From CAVWCW01 sp963753615 (GTDB lineage: Bacteria > Pseudomonadota > Gammaproteobacteria > Chromatiales > Chromatiaceae), in contig CAVWCW010000014.1 of assembly GCA_963753615.1 (NCBI GenBank), forward strand, positions 334,343 to 398,342: a stretch of DNA of 64,000 nucleotides, given 5' to 3'. Shown here piece by piece: positions 53,019 to 63,731 of this stretch. The translations under genes were made by a program, and so were the position numbers. Position 1 is the stretch's first letter. Every line of letters starts with the position of its first letter. The notes under the pieces were generated by a model. That model searched no databases. It was not told the DNA's origin and was given only the letters and a program-made list of their open reading frames with translations.

Positions 53019-53560
53019 ATGGCCGACGACCTGCTTTGGAAACAATTGAAAGAGTTGCCTGCCTTTCGTGGGCTGCTGCGGGCCGTAGAAGCCCGTTACT
53101 ATGTTAAAGGGTCCCCCGTCACAAAACAGCCACTGGCGCTGCAACGCCCCGTGCTCGAATGTAGGTTGCGGCGACGGACACTTTGCCTCGGTCGCGTTCG
53201 ACGACCCCCTGGATGCGGGCCTAGACCCGTGGTGGGGTCCGCTGACTGAGGCTCACGGGTGGTGCGCTTATCGCGTACTGGCACAGGCTGACGGCACGCG
53301 CACATGCCCTATCCCGATGGCTATTTTGGCAGCGCCATCAGCAACTCGGTGTTGCGGAACACATTCCAGACGTACAAGCGGTACTGGCGGAAACGAGCCG
53401 CGTCCTAAGTCCCGGCGCAAGCTTTTACTTCTGCGTCCCAAGCGACAATTTTCTGCCGTTTCTGTCCATCGGTCGCGCTCTCGTACGCTGCACTTGCGCC
53501 GTCCGGCGAACGGCTATCGCCGCTTTTTCAACCGCATCTCTCGCCATCACCAAGCAATAA
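53019..53560 (+). pseudogene. Class I SAM-dependent methyltransferase, several frameshifts, cut at the junction
   Basis: Piecing frames gives MADDLLWKQLKELPAFRGLL, then NVGCGDGHFASVAFDD (SAM motif I), DAGLDPWWGPLTEAHG, MPYPDGYFGSAISNSV, EHIPDVQAVLAETSRVLSPG (post-I/motif III) and YFCVPSDNFLPFL, then RRFFNRISRHH. At least four small indels are needed. It resembles methyltransferases of glycan or lipopolysaccharide clusters. The homology stops near 53,555 where AT-rich DNA of another type begins. Confidence 0.65.
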
Positions 53561-53605
53561 GGCGTTGTTCTTGCCAGCGACCATTCGTGTTGTAGCAAAC
53601 ATCAA
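53560..53605. other. Compositional junction: gammaproteobacterial to Bacteroidetes-like DNA
   Basis: Left of this point the plus strand encodes the end of a broken methyltransferase. Right of it the minus strand encodes the middle of a Bacteroidetes-type serine hydrolase, also broken. GC content falls sharply. No insertion sequence, tRNA or direct repeat marks the join. Confidence 0.8.
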
Positions 53606-54271
53606 AGGAATGAAGATTTGTTCCTGTACAAAGGCATCGAAGCTCTTACCACTGGTGATCTCAACCAGATAAGCAAGAATGTCATAGGCCAGGCCGTAAT
53701 TGAATTCTTCTCCCAGGTCCGGGCGATGCCGCCATTGCCCTGCACCTAACCGGGAAACAATTGCACTATCCTGCCCATTACCTTTACCCCACAGGTAAAA
53801 TTCATTACATCCCTAATGGTAATATCTTTTTTGGCCGGGACCAGTAGAATAGAATCTTCCGTTGATCCAGCGGCCAGCACCATCAGATTATTAAAATTCC
53901 GGAATGTATTTCGAGATGGGATCACTGAGCAGGAAGTGACCCTGTTCGTAAAGCATCATCACAGCTGTCGCGGTTATGGGTTTTGTCATGGACGCCAGCT
54001 GAAAAAGGGCATTCTTCTCCATGGGTTGGCCCAGCTCTGTGTCCATCATTCCATGCGATTCATACCAGATAAGTTTCCCATTCCGGGCAACCATACTTAC
54101 TGCTCCTGCAATGTAGCTGTCCTCAATATGCTGATCGATCACTGCCGCGATTCGCTGAAGACGCTCTGATGAAAGTCCCACTTCACAGGGATTTGCTGCT
54201 GGAAGGCCCTGACCATATACAGATAGCGTCAGGAACCAGCCCAAGCTAAAAAGCAATGTATTTTTTTTCAT
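53600..54271 (-). pseudogene. Bacteroidetes serine hydrolase (beta-lactamase/EstB type), frameshifted and truncated
   Basis: The start MKKNTLLFSLGWFLTLSVYG is a signal peptide. SMTK (ASMTKPITATAVMMLYEQG) is the nucleophile motif. The frame is lost near 53,890 after DPISKYIPEF. It then resumes in other frames: DITIRDVMNFTCG, then GEEFNYGLAYDILAYLVEITSGKS with the Tyr motif, then FDAFVQEQIFIPL, where it is cut at about 53,605. The C-terminal third is missing because of the junction. It ends two bases before the regulator gene on its 5' side. Confidence 0.75.
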
Positions 54272-54273
54272 AT

Positions 54274-57200
54274 TTAATTTCGGGGGTTAACCTGCTTTTG
54301 GCGGAGGATAATAAGTTCCTTCCATCCCTCTTTCGGATTCTTGAATCGTTTCCGGGTTTGATTGCTGTCTTTTACCTTATTGTGAAATTCCCAGCAAGTC
54401 TTCATTCTGAGATCAATGGAGTTGGATAGCTGTGAAATATTGATCTCACGGCCGGTACTGGTCAGGATGAGGATATAAAATGCTTTATCAATGGGGAATC
54501 GTAACCTGTGAAATATCGTACCTGTAGTAACAGATTCTTTATAATTACACCTTGTACACCTCCTCATAAGGGTAGCATCCTCTTTGCGATATTCATGACT
54601 GCCACATTTCTTACAGGTATAACCATCCTTCCATTTTAATTCTTCTAGAAATTTACAACAGGTAATCTCGTCCGGGTATATCTTTTTAAATTCATCAAAA
54701 CCAATGAGTTTTTGCATCACCCATGCCTCAGAAAGATGATGCAGATCATCTTCAAGTTGAATATTGTGTTTTTGTAATAATTCGTTCATCTGTCTGATCC
54801 TTAAAGCCTGTTCCTGTATTTGATCCCGCTGTTCGACTACCTGCGTCGTTCTGGACTTTACTTTGATCTCGAGAACCTTTTTTTGATGTTTAACTCATAG
54901 AGTCTAATTTCAATAACTGCCAGGATTGATATTATCACCAAAACGATGATTAATAATTTAAACCACCATGTTTTCCAGAAAGGAGGTGTAATGATGATAC
55001 GTAAAGATGTTGTTTCTTTATTCCATACACCATCGTTGTTTGAAGCCTTGACTCTGAAAACATATTCACCATGATTAAGATTGGTATAGGAGGCTTTGCG
55101 TTCCGTATCAACAAAGTTCCATTGTTCTTCAAAGCCTTCCAGCATATATGCATACTGATTTTGTTCCGGGGCAACATAATTCAGTGCAGCAAACCCAATG
55201 GAAAAGACATTGTTCTTATAGGATAATACTATCTCCTTCGTTTCAGTAATGGCATTCCTAAGAATGGTATCTCCATTAATAACTTTACCCAATGTTACTT
55301 CCTTATTAAACAATTGAAAATTGGTAAAGACAACAGCAGGTTCGTGCATATTGTCTTTAATACTATCGGGGTGAAAGACATTAAAACCATTGATCCCCCA
55401 AAAAACATTTCACCATTACGGGATTTTAAACTGGCACGTGGTACAAATTCTTTGCTTTGCAAGCCATCGTCAACAGCATACTTTTTAACCAATAACCTGT
55501 TCGGATCATTAAGAGCCAAGGAACTTAAAATGGAAATTTCACCAATGGAGTGTGTCAGCGAGTCCAGTTCTTCTATTTTACTGAAAATAATTTTAAATAT
55601 CCCATCACGGCTACTTATCCAAAGGTCCCCATGATCATCTTCAAGGATACCTCTGATTTCATCTTCAGGCAATCCATTCGATCTTGTATAACTGATAAAG
55701 GATTTATCCTGAGTATTCATTTTATTGAGCCCTTCCATGGTACCGATCCACAAAGTACCATCGATGGTTTCGTAAATACAGGTGACAAAGTCATGAGAAA
55801 TTGAAGTATTATCTGCCGGATTATGCTGGTAGGATTCAAATAATCCAGCCTGCTTGTTTTTCAAGAGATTGAGACCTTTCAGGGTGCCTATCCAAAGATT
55901 TCCTTTGCAATCTTCCAAAATAGTACTCACATGGTCTTCGCTCAGGCTATACGGATCATTACCATTGGATATATACCGCCTAAAATTGTCCGTTTCTCTA
56001 TTGTACAGATTGAGTCCCCCGGGCCAGTTACAGATCCAGACATTATTCTCACTATCAACATAGGTTGTAAAGATATGGTTACCCCCAATAGTTGTGGAGT
56101 CACTGCTGCTGGATGTGTAATTAACCTGTTCTCCAATAGAAGGATTGTATCTGATTAATCCCTTGTGCCATTGTCCTATCCAGAGCATATCCTGATCGTC
56201 CTGACTGACCGATAAAATGGCCCCAGGCAAAATATATTTGAAAGTATTATTTCGCCTGTCGAATTGATTCAAGCCTTTAGATGAACCAATCCAGATTATG
56301 TCATTTTCGTCCTCATGGAAAGCTTGTATTTTGTTGCTAGCCAAGCTATTATACGATATATCCTGTTTGAAATGATGAAACTTGTGACTCATCTGTTTAT
56401 TCAGTCCCGTACTTGTTCCAACCCACATGGTCCCGGATCCATCAATACATATAGCTCGCACAAAATTGTAGTTAAGACTTTCATTATCAAGGGGATTAGT
56501 CTGGTAACTTTCAAACAAAGATGCTTCTTCATCGAACCTGTTTATGCCTTCATCTGTACCTATCCAGAGGGTGCCTGATTCATCTACCTCTAAAGCATTT
56601 ATTACATTATTACTAATACTTCTGGGATTTGAAGGATCATGCATGTACCTGACAAATGTAAGATTATCCTGATCCATCAATCCTGAATCCGGCCAAACCA
56701 ACCTGTTCAGGCCACCATCTCTGGTACCTATCCCAGTGAACCATTATAATCCTCAACAATGTCAGTTATCTGACCATTGCCCAGGCTGTTCGGATCTTGT
56801 TCTGCATGCCTCAGGTGAACAAAGCATTTTCTTTCAGCATCCAGTCCACAGAGTCCATTGGGAGTTCCTATCCATAGATTTTGTTTTGAGTCTGTATACA
56901 AATTATCTATATTCCCGCTGAGAATACCTGATGGAGCAGCAGATTGAGGTTTGAATTGTCTGAATTCCCTTTTATCTGCATCGGGATTAAATATTAAGAT
57001 CCCATTGTTTGTCCCCAGCCAAATATTACCCGAGCTATCCTGCATAATTGCCCTAATGTTGTTCTGACCATTATCCAAATGAATGTCTGGATGTGGCAAA
57101 ACCCTGGTAAAATTGTCCTTTTCTTTGTTGTAAATCTGCAATCCACCTTCCTCCGAAGTATTCCCTATCCATAATCTTCCTTCATCGTCTTCGAATAGAG

Positions 57201-57486
57201 CTGTGATCATATCATTATACAGGCTTCCTGGATCGTTCCGGTCTTTTAGATAGGTTTGAAATGAATATCCGTCAAACCGGTTTAATCCATGATCGGTCCC
57301 AATCCATATAAAACCTTTATGATCCTGCAAAATGTGATGTATGTAACCTGTTGCAAGACCATCCAGAACAGTATATCGCTGAAACTTAAGATCCTGATTT
57401 TGAGGAGTTACTGGGTTAATCCAAACCGCCACCAGTAAAAGTAGAAGTATGGTCCTTGGATAATATTGAATATGTCTTGTTTTCAC
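54274..57486 (-). CDS. Propeller/Y_Y_Y sensor ending in an IS1595-type zinc-ribbon domain, frameshifted
   Basis: Four adjacent minus-strand frames form one protein of about 1,070 residues. In order: signal sequence (TILLLLLVAVWINPVTP); two seven-bladed propellers of the two-component-regulator type (repeated WIGTDHGLNRFD, WIGTSKGLNQFD and the like); Y_Y_Y domain (FVDTERKASYTNLNHGEYVF); one membrane helix (LLIIVLVIISILAVI); coiled coil (VVEQRDQIQEQALRIRQ); and a domain like the N-terminus of IS1595 transposases with CKKCG…CTRCNYKESVTTGTIFHR. No kinase and no DDE domain are present. Breaks near 56,728, 55,395 and 54,868 fall mostly in homopolymers. Confidence 0.75.
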
Positions 57487-57537
57487 AAAACAGTAAGTTA
57501 CTAAAATTTCAAAAACCAGACGGTACTTTATTGTGAT

Positions 57538-59342
57538 TTACCGGTTGGAAGGCATGTTATTCCTGAAAAATATCTTCCTGTTGATGAGGTAATCCTTACC
57601 CCTAATCTTAAGAATGCATACTCCCTGAACTGAAGTATTCAATTGCAGGACCCTATCCTCTTTTGACGAGATGATTTCTATCCCCTCATACATCAATTTG
57701 CCGGTTAAATCATAAAGTTCGATACGCAGCTTCTCATCAGAACCAAATCCCTTAAATCTAAGTATAAGCCTGCCTTCATCAACCGGATTTGGGAAGACCT
57801 CAACAGATCTCTGTATACCGGAGGCTTGGTGAGCTGAAGTCGGATCTGCCAGGATGCTTATCATCACTGTATCGGAATCGGTATTGCCATATTTATCAGT
57901 CACGATCAGTACAATTTGATGTATGCCAACAGGCAATGTATCTGTTAGATACGCACCGGTCCCCATGAGCATACTGTCCTTCATCCATTCATACAATGCG
58001 ATGGAGTCATCCGCATCACGAGAGGCTGATCCATTCAGGTTAATGATTTCGACTCCATCCTGGTCCGTATCTGATATGGTCTGGTCCTTGCCTGCATTTG
58101 CGATGGGTGTCAGGTTGATCGGTCCCTCTCCCTCAATGAAATACTTATACAGTCCTTTATATTTCAAAATAGCCTCGAGAAAGAATGCATCGGCATAGAC
58201 CAGTCCTTTTTCCGGTTCAGTATACCTCACTTGTCCACGTTTAAGGATGGAAGAGAAATCACTGTTGACTGATAAATATTCAGGACTGCACAGGGAAAAC
58301 ATGATGCTGTCGGCAGACTGGCCGTATTTTGCTTCTTTGGTGATTTGTCCGAGTTCAAAAAGCCCGCTGCAGGCAATGGCAGCAGCTGCAGCATCCCTTC
58401 CGTTTTCCTCATCGAGGGGAAGATCGAAATCGCTGGGAGGGACAAAATCAGCGGGGAGGTGATCAATGAAAAAATCAGCGATCTGTTTGGCAGCATCCAG
58501 GAATTTCTGCCTCCTTGTATATCTGTACGCCTGGGTCAAACCATTGATCGCCCAGGCATGGGCCCGACTCCACCTGGTTCCAGTAGGAGCCCCCTGATAT
58601 GCACTGGTATTATTATAGCCGATAGGATCGCCAAAAATATCATAGTCGACAAATTGCCATACAGAGCCATCTTCACGGATATTATAATCAATGGTTTTAT
58701 TAATATGGTCGGTGACGACATCATAATGTCCTGATTTCCTGTAAGCTGGTAGGTTAAGAAAAGGAATTCATTATCTATCAAGACATCTGTTACAACGGCA
58801 AAACGGGTCCCGCTCCAGGTTCCTCCCCAGCATTTAATAGCTTCAACTTCGGGATCATAAAGCTTGATATAAGTATTGGCTGCTTCATCCAGGATGGCTG
58901 CATATTGCTCCTTATATGTGTTTTTATAACCATTACCATAACTGAAATAGATGATATCTGCGATATTGGAGAAATCCTCACAGACTTCTTGGGTTCCAGA
59001 TCAGCCGTCCATTTTTCAGCATAGGTTTTCCATTTCTCCTCACAGGTTAATTGATACATATACCAGTAAGCAGGCTGCAAAATAACCGGAGGTCCACCAG
59101 CTGTTCCAGGACTTGAAACCTTCGGCCAGCCATTTATGGGTTGAATCAATGGTTTCGGACGGATGTATCGTCGAATCATGTGCAATCTCCTCCATGGTCT
59201 TTTCCAGTTGAATTTTTGCAAATTCAATGGCATCATCCATCAGTGAATCCAATTGTGTTTGAGAGAATGAACTATTGGCAGCCAGTAAAATAAAAACTGT
59301 CCCTGAACAAATTGTCTTCCAGTAATGAAATATTTTTTCCAT
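57538..59342 (-). CDS. GH88-type unsaturated glucuronyl hydrolase with T9SS sorting domain, frameshifted
   Basis: Pieces in order: signal peptide (MEKIFHYWKTICSGTVFILLAA) and N-terminal helix; SWNSWWTSGYFA (catalytic-barrel start); PAYWYMYQLTCEEKWKTYAEKW; RWSRAHAWAINGLTQAYRYT; LPLDEENGRDAAAAAIACSGL. These fit the (alpha/alpha)6 barrel of GH88 enzymes, which remove unsaturated uronate from lyase products. A PKD-like domain (ANAGKDQTISDTDQDG) and a Bacteroidetes type IX secretion tail (VEVFPNPVDEGRLILRF…) follow. Frames break near 58,540, 58,780, 58,985 and 59,090. Confidence 0.75.
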
Positions 59343-59356
59343 CCTCAAATTTTAAA

Positions 59357-61105
59357 TTATAACATAATGCTCCAGTCATTTCCAAAATATGCCTTGTCAC
59401 AAAGCTCAATAAATTCCTTATCCTGCCTGATCTCCCCCAGATGCCTGAGATCCATGTATAAATAGAAGTTCAACCAGTACCCATTGTGGTATTTTTCTCT
59501 CAGTGACCTGGGATTCATCATATTTGCATACCAGCCTGTATTAATCCTTTCATTTTTCGCCACTTTAACAGCCTGCAAGGCATTATCCCATTGCTGATTG
59601 GCAATTCCGGCATGCAGCTCTTTAAAATCCTCATACTCCATATCAGCTGTATAAATCATAACTGCTGTATCAGGAATTTCGAGACTTATTAAATCCACTG
59701 TTGTTTCAAATTCCTGATCCCCATTCAGATCATATTCAATCAGATCAAAAAATCCATTGTTATTCTTATCAGAATACTTTATGGTCGGGAAAATCTCAGG
59801 TTCTTCTGTTACATGATCCTCGGGTTGAATATTGGGACCTCTCCAACCCTGCCATCCCTGAAAATAGGTAGCATTCTGGTCTATTCGCCAGCAACCCCAT
59901 TCGGCTCCAAACAGATGGATCCTCCCATCGAACGGGCCAATATAGAGTTGCCCCTCCCGGAAAAGTCCAGATCCCATTCCCCCCTGTCACCTGACACATC
60001 CGCCTGGGGATTATCGTCCAATCCCCCATTACGTGCACCTGACTTAAACGGATCCTGGGACATAGAATTCCACCCTTTCCCATCGCTGGCAATCATCATC
60101 TTCATCATAAGTCAACCAGCACTGTTCCCATTGGCCTCTTTGAAATACAAGGTCATAAGCAGAATCATGATCAGCATAAATAAGTTCTGTCATATTTCTC
60201 CACCTGGGATCGTGAAAGTAGATCTCGCTTCCCTGCAACCCTTTTATGCTTTCGTACCTATGTACCTGGTCCCTATAATCAAATCCCTGTCCCGAGAATT
60301 TGAGGCTCATATCATAATCAAATTCATTTGAAGGACCATTATCGTTATCCAGATCAAATGTTAAATAAGCATCATTGATAATGCCGTCGAAATGAAAACT
60401 TCTCATCTCATCCGTAATGTTGTCCTCTTCCGTTAATGGCCTGGCTGTTTGATCAATTTCTGGCTGATCTGTCAGCCGGATTGCCATTTCAGTCAGACCA
60501 TCCCCGTCATGATCAAAAAAAAGGAAAGGATTCTCCCAGCTATAACGCACATCCTTGAGATTAAAAGAAGATGTATGGGACTTTAACATGATGCTCTGTC
60601 CGATATAGTCTTCAAAGAACTGACATCGACCGGCATGATCCCAACCTTCAAATTCAAAGGTATTCCAGTCAATATAATTGAGGATCTGATCATGATCAGT
60701 ATCAATGATCCACATATAATGTGCCCTGAATCTTCCCCTGTCATCCAGTCCGGAATTATCGGCCACAACCTGCATATCCGGCTTTCCATCCCCATTTTCA
60801 TCATTCCAGTCAATGATCAGGTCATGGCCACTTCCATAGCGTCCATCTTTATTCCGGTCAATCATCAGGCAATCACTATCCATATCACCTTCCAGGTCGC
60901 CTTCCTGCATATCATCATCATCATCAATCCATTGTACAGGAGTGTTATGCAAGGTTGAGGAGCGCAATACATCGGGATCTCCATCACCGTCTATATCAAT
61001 GTATTTGATTTTGACATTTGTTCAGGGCAATGATATTCTGAATGGTGTTAGTAACGAAGGGGAATCATTCTCTGGTTCCTGGGCATGAATGCTAAAGACT
61101 GACAT
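59357..61105 (-). CDS. Secreted Asp-rich protein of a polysaccharide locus, frameshifted
   Basis: A leader-like start (MSVFSIHAQEPEN) is followed, after a frameshift near 61,010, by many calcium-binding-like DxDxDG loops (DIDGDGDPDVLR, DDDDDMQEGDLEGDMDSD, FFDHDGDGLTEMA, SDKNNNGFFDLIEYD). Two more shifts are near 60,060 and 59,960 (DPFKSGARNGGLDDNPQADV; GPFDGRIHLFGAEWGCWRID). The end (about 59,357-59,600) is helical. I recognise no enzymatic family. Its place between GH88 and a lyase suggests glycan handling at the cell surface. Fifteen bases separate it from the GH88 start. Confidence 0.55.
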
Positions 61106-61452
61106 ACAACAAAGTGCCGCATTACCATTATAGTTGTTTTAACATATATCCTTCATATATTTAATGCTAATAGTGGTCTTTCTGCCTTTACGCTTATACA
61201 AAAGAATAAAAAAAAAATTACACTTTTCAATCTAATTATCTGATTAACAGTGTGTTATAGCATTTATTTGGCGGTTAAATGGAAATATGCTTAGCAAAAG
61301 AAATCTTATGATTTAAGCCTCAGATAATAGATATAGAGTTTCCAGTAATCTCATTTGGCGGTTAAATAAAAGACAGTAATATATCATATTAAGAACTTTT
61401 CCAGATAAGGTTAAGCTTATTTAATACATTTATATCAGACCGGTAAAAAAGT
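61106..61452. other. AT-rich regulatory gap with a repeated 15-mer
   Basis: About 345 bases between divergent genes. ATTTGGCGGTTAAAT occurs at 61,266-61,280 and again at 61,353-61,367, 87 bases apart in the same orientation. A run of nine A at about 61,208 and T-rich tracts surround it. Promoters for both flanking genes likely lie here. No ORF. Confidence 0.5.
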
Positions 61453-61653
61453 ATGAACCCTCAACAAAAGATTTCACTGGGAGCGGCACTCGCTTCTTTG
61501 GCAGGTACTGGTATCGCCCTTTCATCCATATTTGGCTGGATCTCACTGGTTCGCCCCTGGGGCTTTTTGGTAGGTTTTGTTTTTGGTGTAGCAGCAGGTG
61601 CTGGTGTTGTGCTGGCGATCGCGGGACTTCTGGAGCACAGGCGCTCGAAATAA
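61453..61653 (+). CDS. Small two-helix membrane protein
   Basis: A 66-residue protein with two hydrophobic helices (about 10-28 and 38-58), Gly/Ala-rich, ending LLEHRRSK. The positive C-terminus suggests both ends are cytoplasmic. No family recognised. It is the only plausible plus-strand gene in the Bacteroidetes-like part, which supports that it is real, but there is no clear ribosome-binding site beyond a weak AAAAAAG. Confidence 0.5.
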   Translation: MNPQQKISLGAALASLAGTGIALSSIFGWISLVRPWGFLVGFVFGVAAGAGVVLAIAGLLEHRRSK

Positions 61654-61761
61654 AGGGGCACGATCATGGACCGGACCAGAAGATGATAAAGGAAATATGG
61701 ATGAGGCTACTCAGCTTAATGCTGAAGATTTGTTGAACCTGCGTCAGTCTGTTTTTTATTT

Positions 61762-63731
61762 TTACTTAGCGGTCAGTTTTGCACGACTTAATGCCGGCAA
61801 TTCGAAGGTGGCCAGTCTGATTTTGTCTTTATTCATTACCTCACCATTAAATAGTATTTTCTCATCTCCGATTATTACCTCCAGTACTCCATTATCCTTT
61901 TCAGTGATGGGAATGGTTAATATAAATGGCTGTGGTGAATCAATTTCAAAACCTCCCGTAATTTGTTTAATCAACACATCGCCGGATACCCGGAATTTCG
62001 ATTCTATATTGCCATGCTCGAACAGGGTTCCGTTGCTAAATAACATGGAATGAAATTCTTTGTCAACTTTTGACATTGTCCCAAACATGCCTGAATTCAC
62101 CGTCATAGAAAAGGTTTTCTGAAACAGGGCTTTCATCATTAAAGATCAGATCATAACGTCTTCACAGAATGGACTTTTATACCAATAAATCCTGAATTTT
62201 CGTTATTCGGCGAGAAATAACCAACTTCTGTACCGATTTTCCTTCTGATCCGTTAAATGCATCCATAACGGCCACAAAAGGCCTGGTCCGTGCCTCTCCG
62301 TTATGTCGAACAACCAGTGTGGGAAGCGGTTCGTGATATAAGTCTTCCGGTACCGTTCTTCGTCTATGGCGCGTGAAAAGGGAGCTTCCACGCTGAAAAG
62401 AGCTTTTCCCTCATATCCTTTCATCCAAAGATTCAGATGGAGCATTTCTCCCAGAATCGAAGGCATATTAAATGGGCAACAAAATGATCATCGGTTTTAG
62501 TGGCTCTTTTCTTTTCAAAATAGTCGTATCCCTTCAAATCTCCTTTTAAGGAGGATAGCTCATCTGTTTCAATCGTCGGAATTTCATTCCCAGTCAAAAC
62601 TCATTAACACAGCGGTTCACCCTGGCTGTGAAATAAATATTCATGTTTTTTATCCTTCCCGTCATTTCTTGATGAACGGAAAATATCGATAAAATATCCA
62701 GTAGTTTCGCTGGTTCGGATAGTCCCGGTAACCGTTGCTGGGTGGCATCGGTTGAAGGTTCAATAAAAGTAACATCAGATAGGGTAAATCGCTGTAAAAG
62801 GATTTGGTGCATCTGTTGAAGGATAAATAGAATTTCTTCGAAAGCTGGTGACCCGCTCATATTTCGATAATCCGAAATTCCATCTATTACCACGGTATTG
62901 TGTGCTGCAAACCGGCTGAAATACTCGAGGTGGTCTCCGGTCCAGTAGCTGATGCCGGCTGCACAATCCGGGGCAAAAATCATCCCTTTTGCAAAGAACT
63001 CAATGCTCACCCCATTGGTATGCGAATAATTTCCCAACGAAGCATTCTTTGAAACCATCATGCCATTTTCCAGACTATGCCCATTCCGTTGAACAACCCA
63101 GCTAACATTCGGTGAGTAAAAAGTAGGATATACCAGGGATGAGAAAGAAGAGGCAGGAGTATATCTTTTAACTCTTCTACGTAATAAAACATTCTGAAAA
63201 GTGAGTTTATATTTTCCCTGGAGTAAGCTCCATCCTGAATGAACCTTTTCAGCTGGCCGGTAATAAGATCTTCTTTTTCGGTTTTACCGTATTTCCTGTA
63301 ATTGGCTATTAATAATTCGAGGGTATTAAACCTCATCCGTCTGTGCTTGGCATCTCCATATGCCGTTGTAAATCCATTCGGGAACAGATAATTAAAACTG
63401 GCCAAAGCCGCATTCTCTATGGTTGGATACTTTACAGAAGATTGTTGTTAAGGGTCCTATCCATCAAAGCATAAATTTCCAGAATATAGTCGGTAACCAT
63501 GGTAGAGCAATACGTAAAATTTGCATGTACTTCGTTCAGCATATTGCTCGGGATGCCAAGGGCCTGGGATATGTCATTAGAAAGGGAACGCCCATTGGCA
63601 AGAAAGAGGGTGTTGTCCATGATATCAGAAATAATCAAGTCATCGTCCGTGAGCAGGTGAAAGATTTCAGGGGGCGAATCAAGACCAAATATGTTTCCAA
63701 ACAGCTGCTTCCGACCAGTAAAAAGCAACAT
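61762..63731 (-). CDS. Heparinase II/III-like polysaccharide lyase, heavily frameshifted
   Basis: Five frames fit one protein. The centre NYSHTNGVSIEFFAKGMIFAPD…SYWTGDHLEYFSRFAAHNTVVIDG resembles the heparinase II/III C-terminal beta domain, with His and Tyr residues typical of the active site. Upstream frames (63,058-63,731) are helical, as in the N-terminal toroid. Downstream frames (61,762-62,466) give a beta-rich tail. The product of such lyases is the substrate of GH88, which lies in the same block. The N-terminus and signal peptide were not found, because composition changes again near 63,740. Confidence 0.55.

Noticed and set aside
53560..53605. Natural horizontal transfer at the junction
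   Set aside because: Both flanking genes are cut in the middle, no mobility feature is present, and the foreign side is itself a run of polysaccharide-locus genes with its own strand organisation. Chimera is simpler, though not proved.
54274..54789. Separate IS1595 insertion sequence
   Set aside because: Only the zinc-ribbon part is present, there is no DDE domain or inverted repeat, and the preceding coiled coil reads into it once a seven-A run is corrected.
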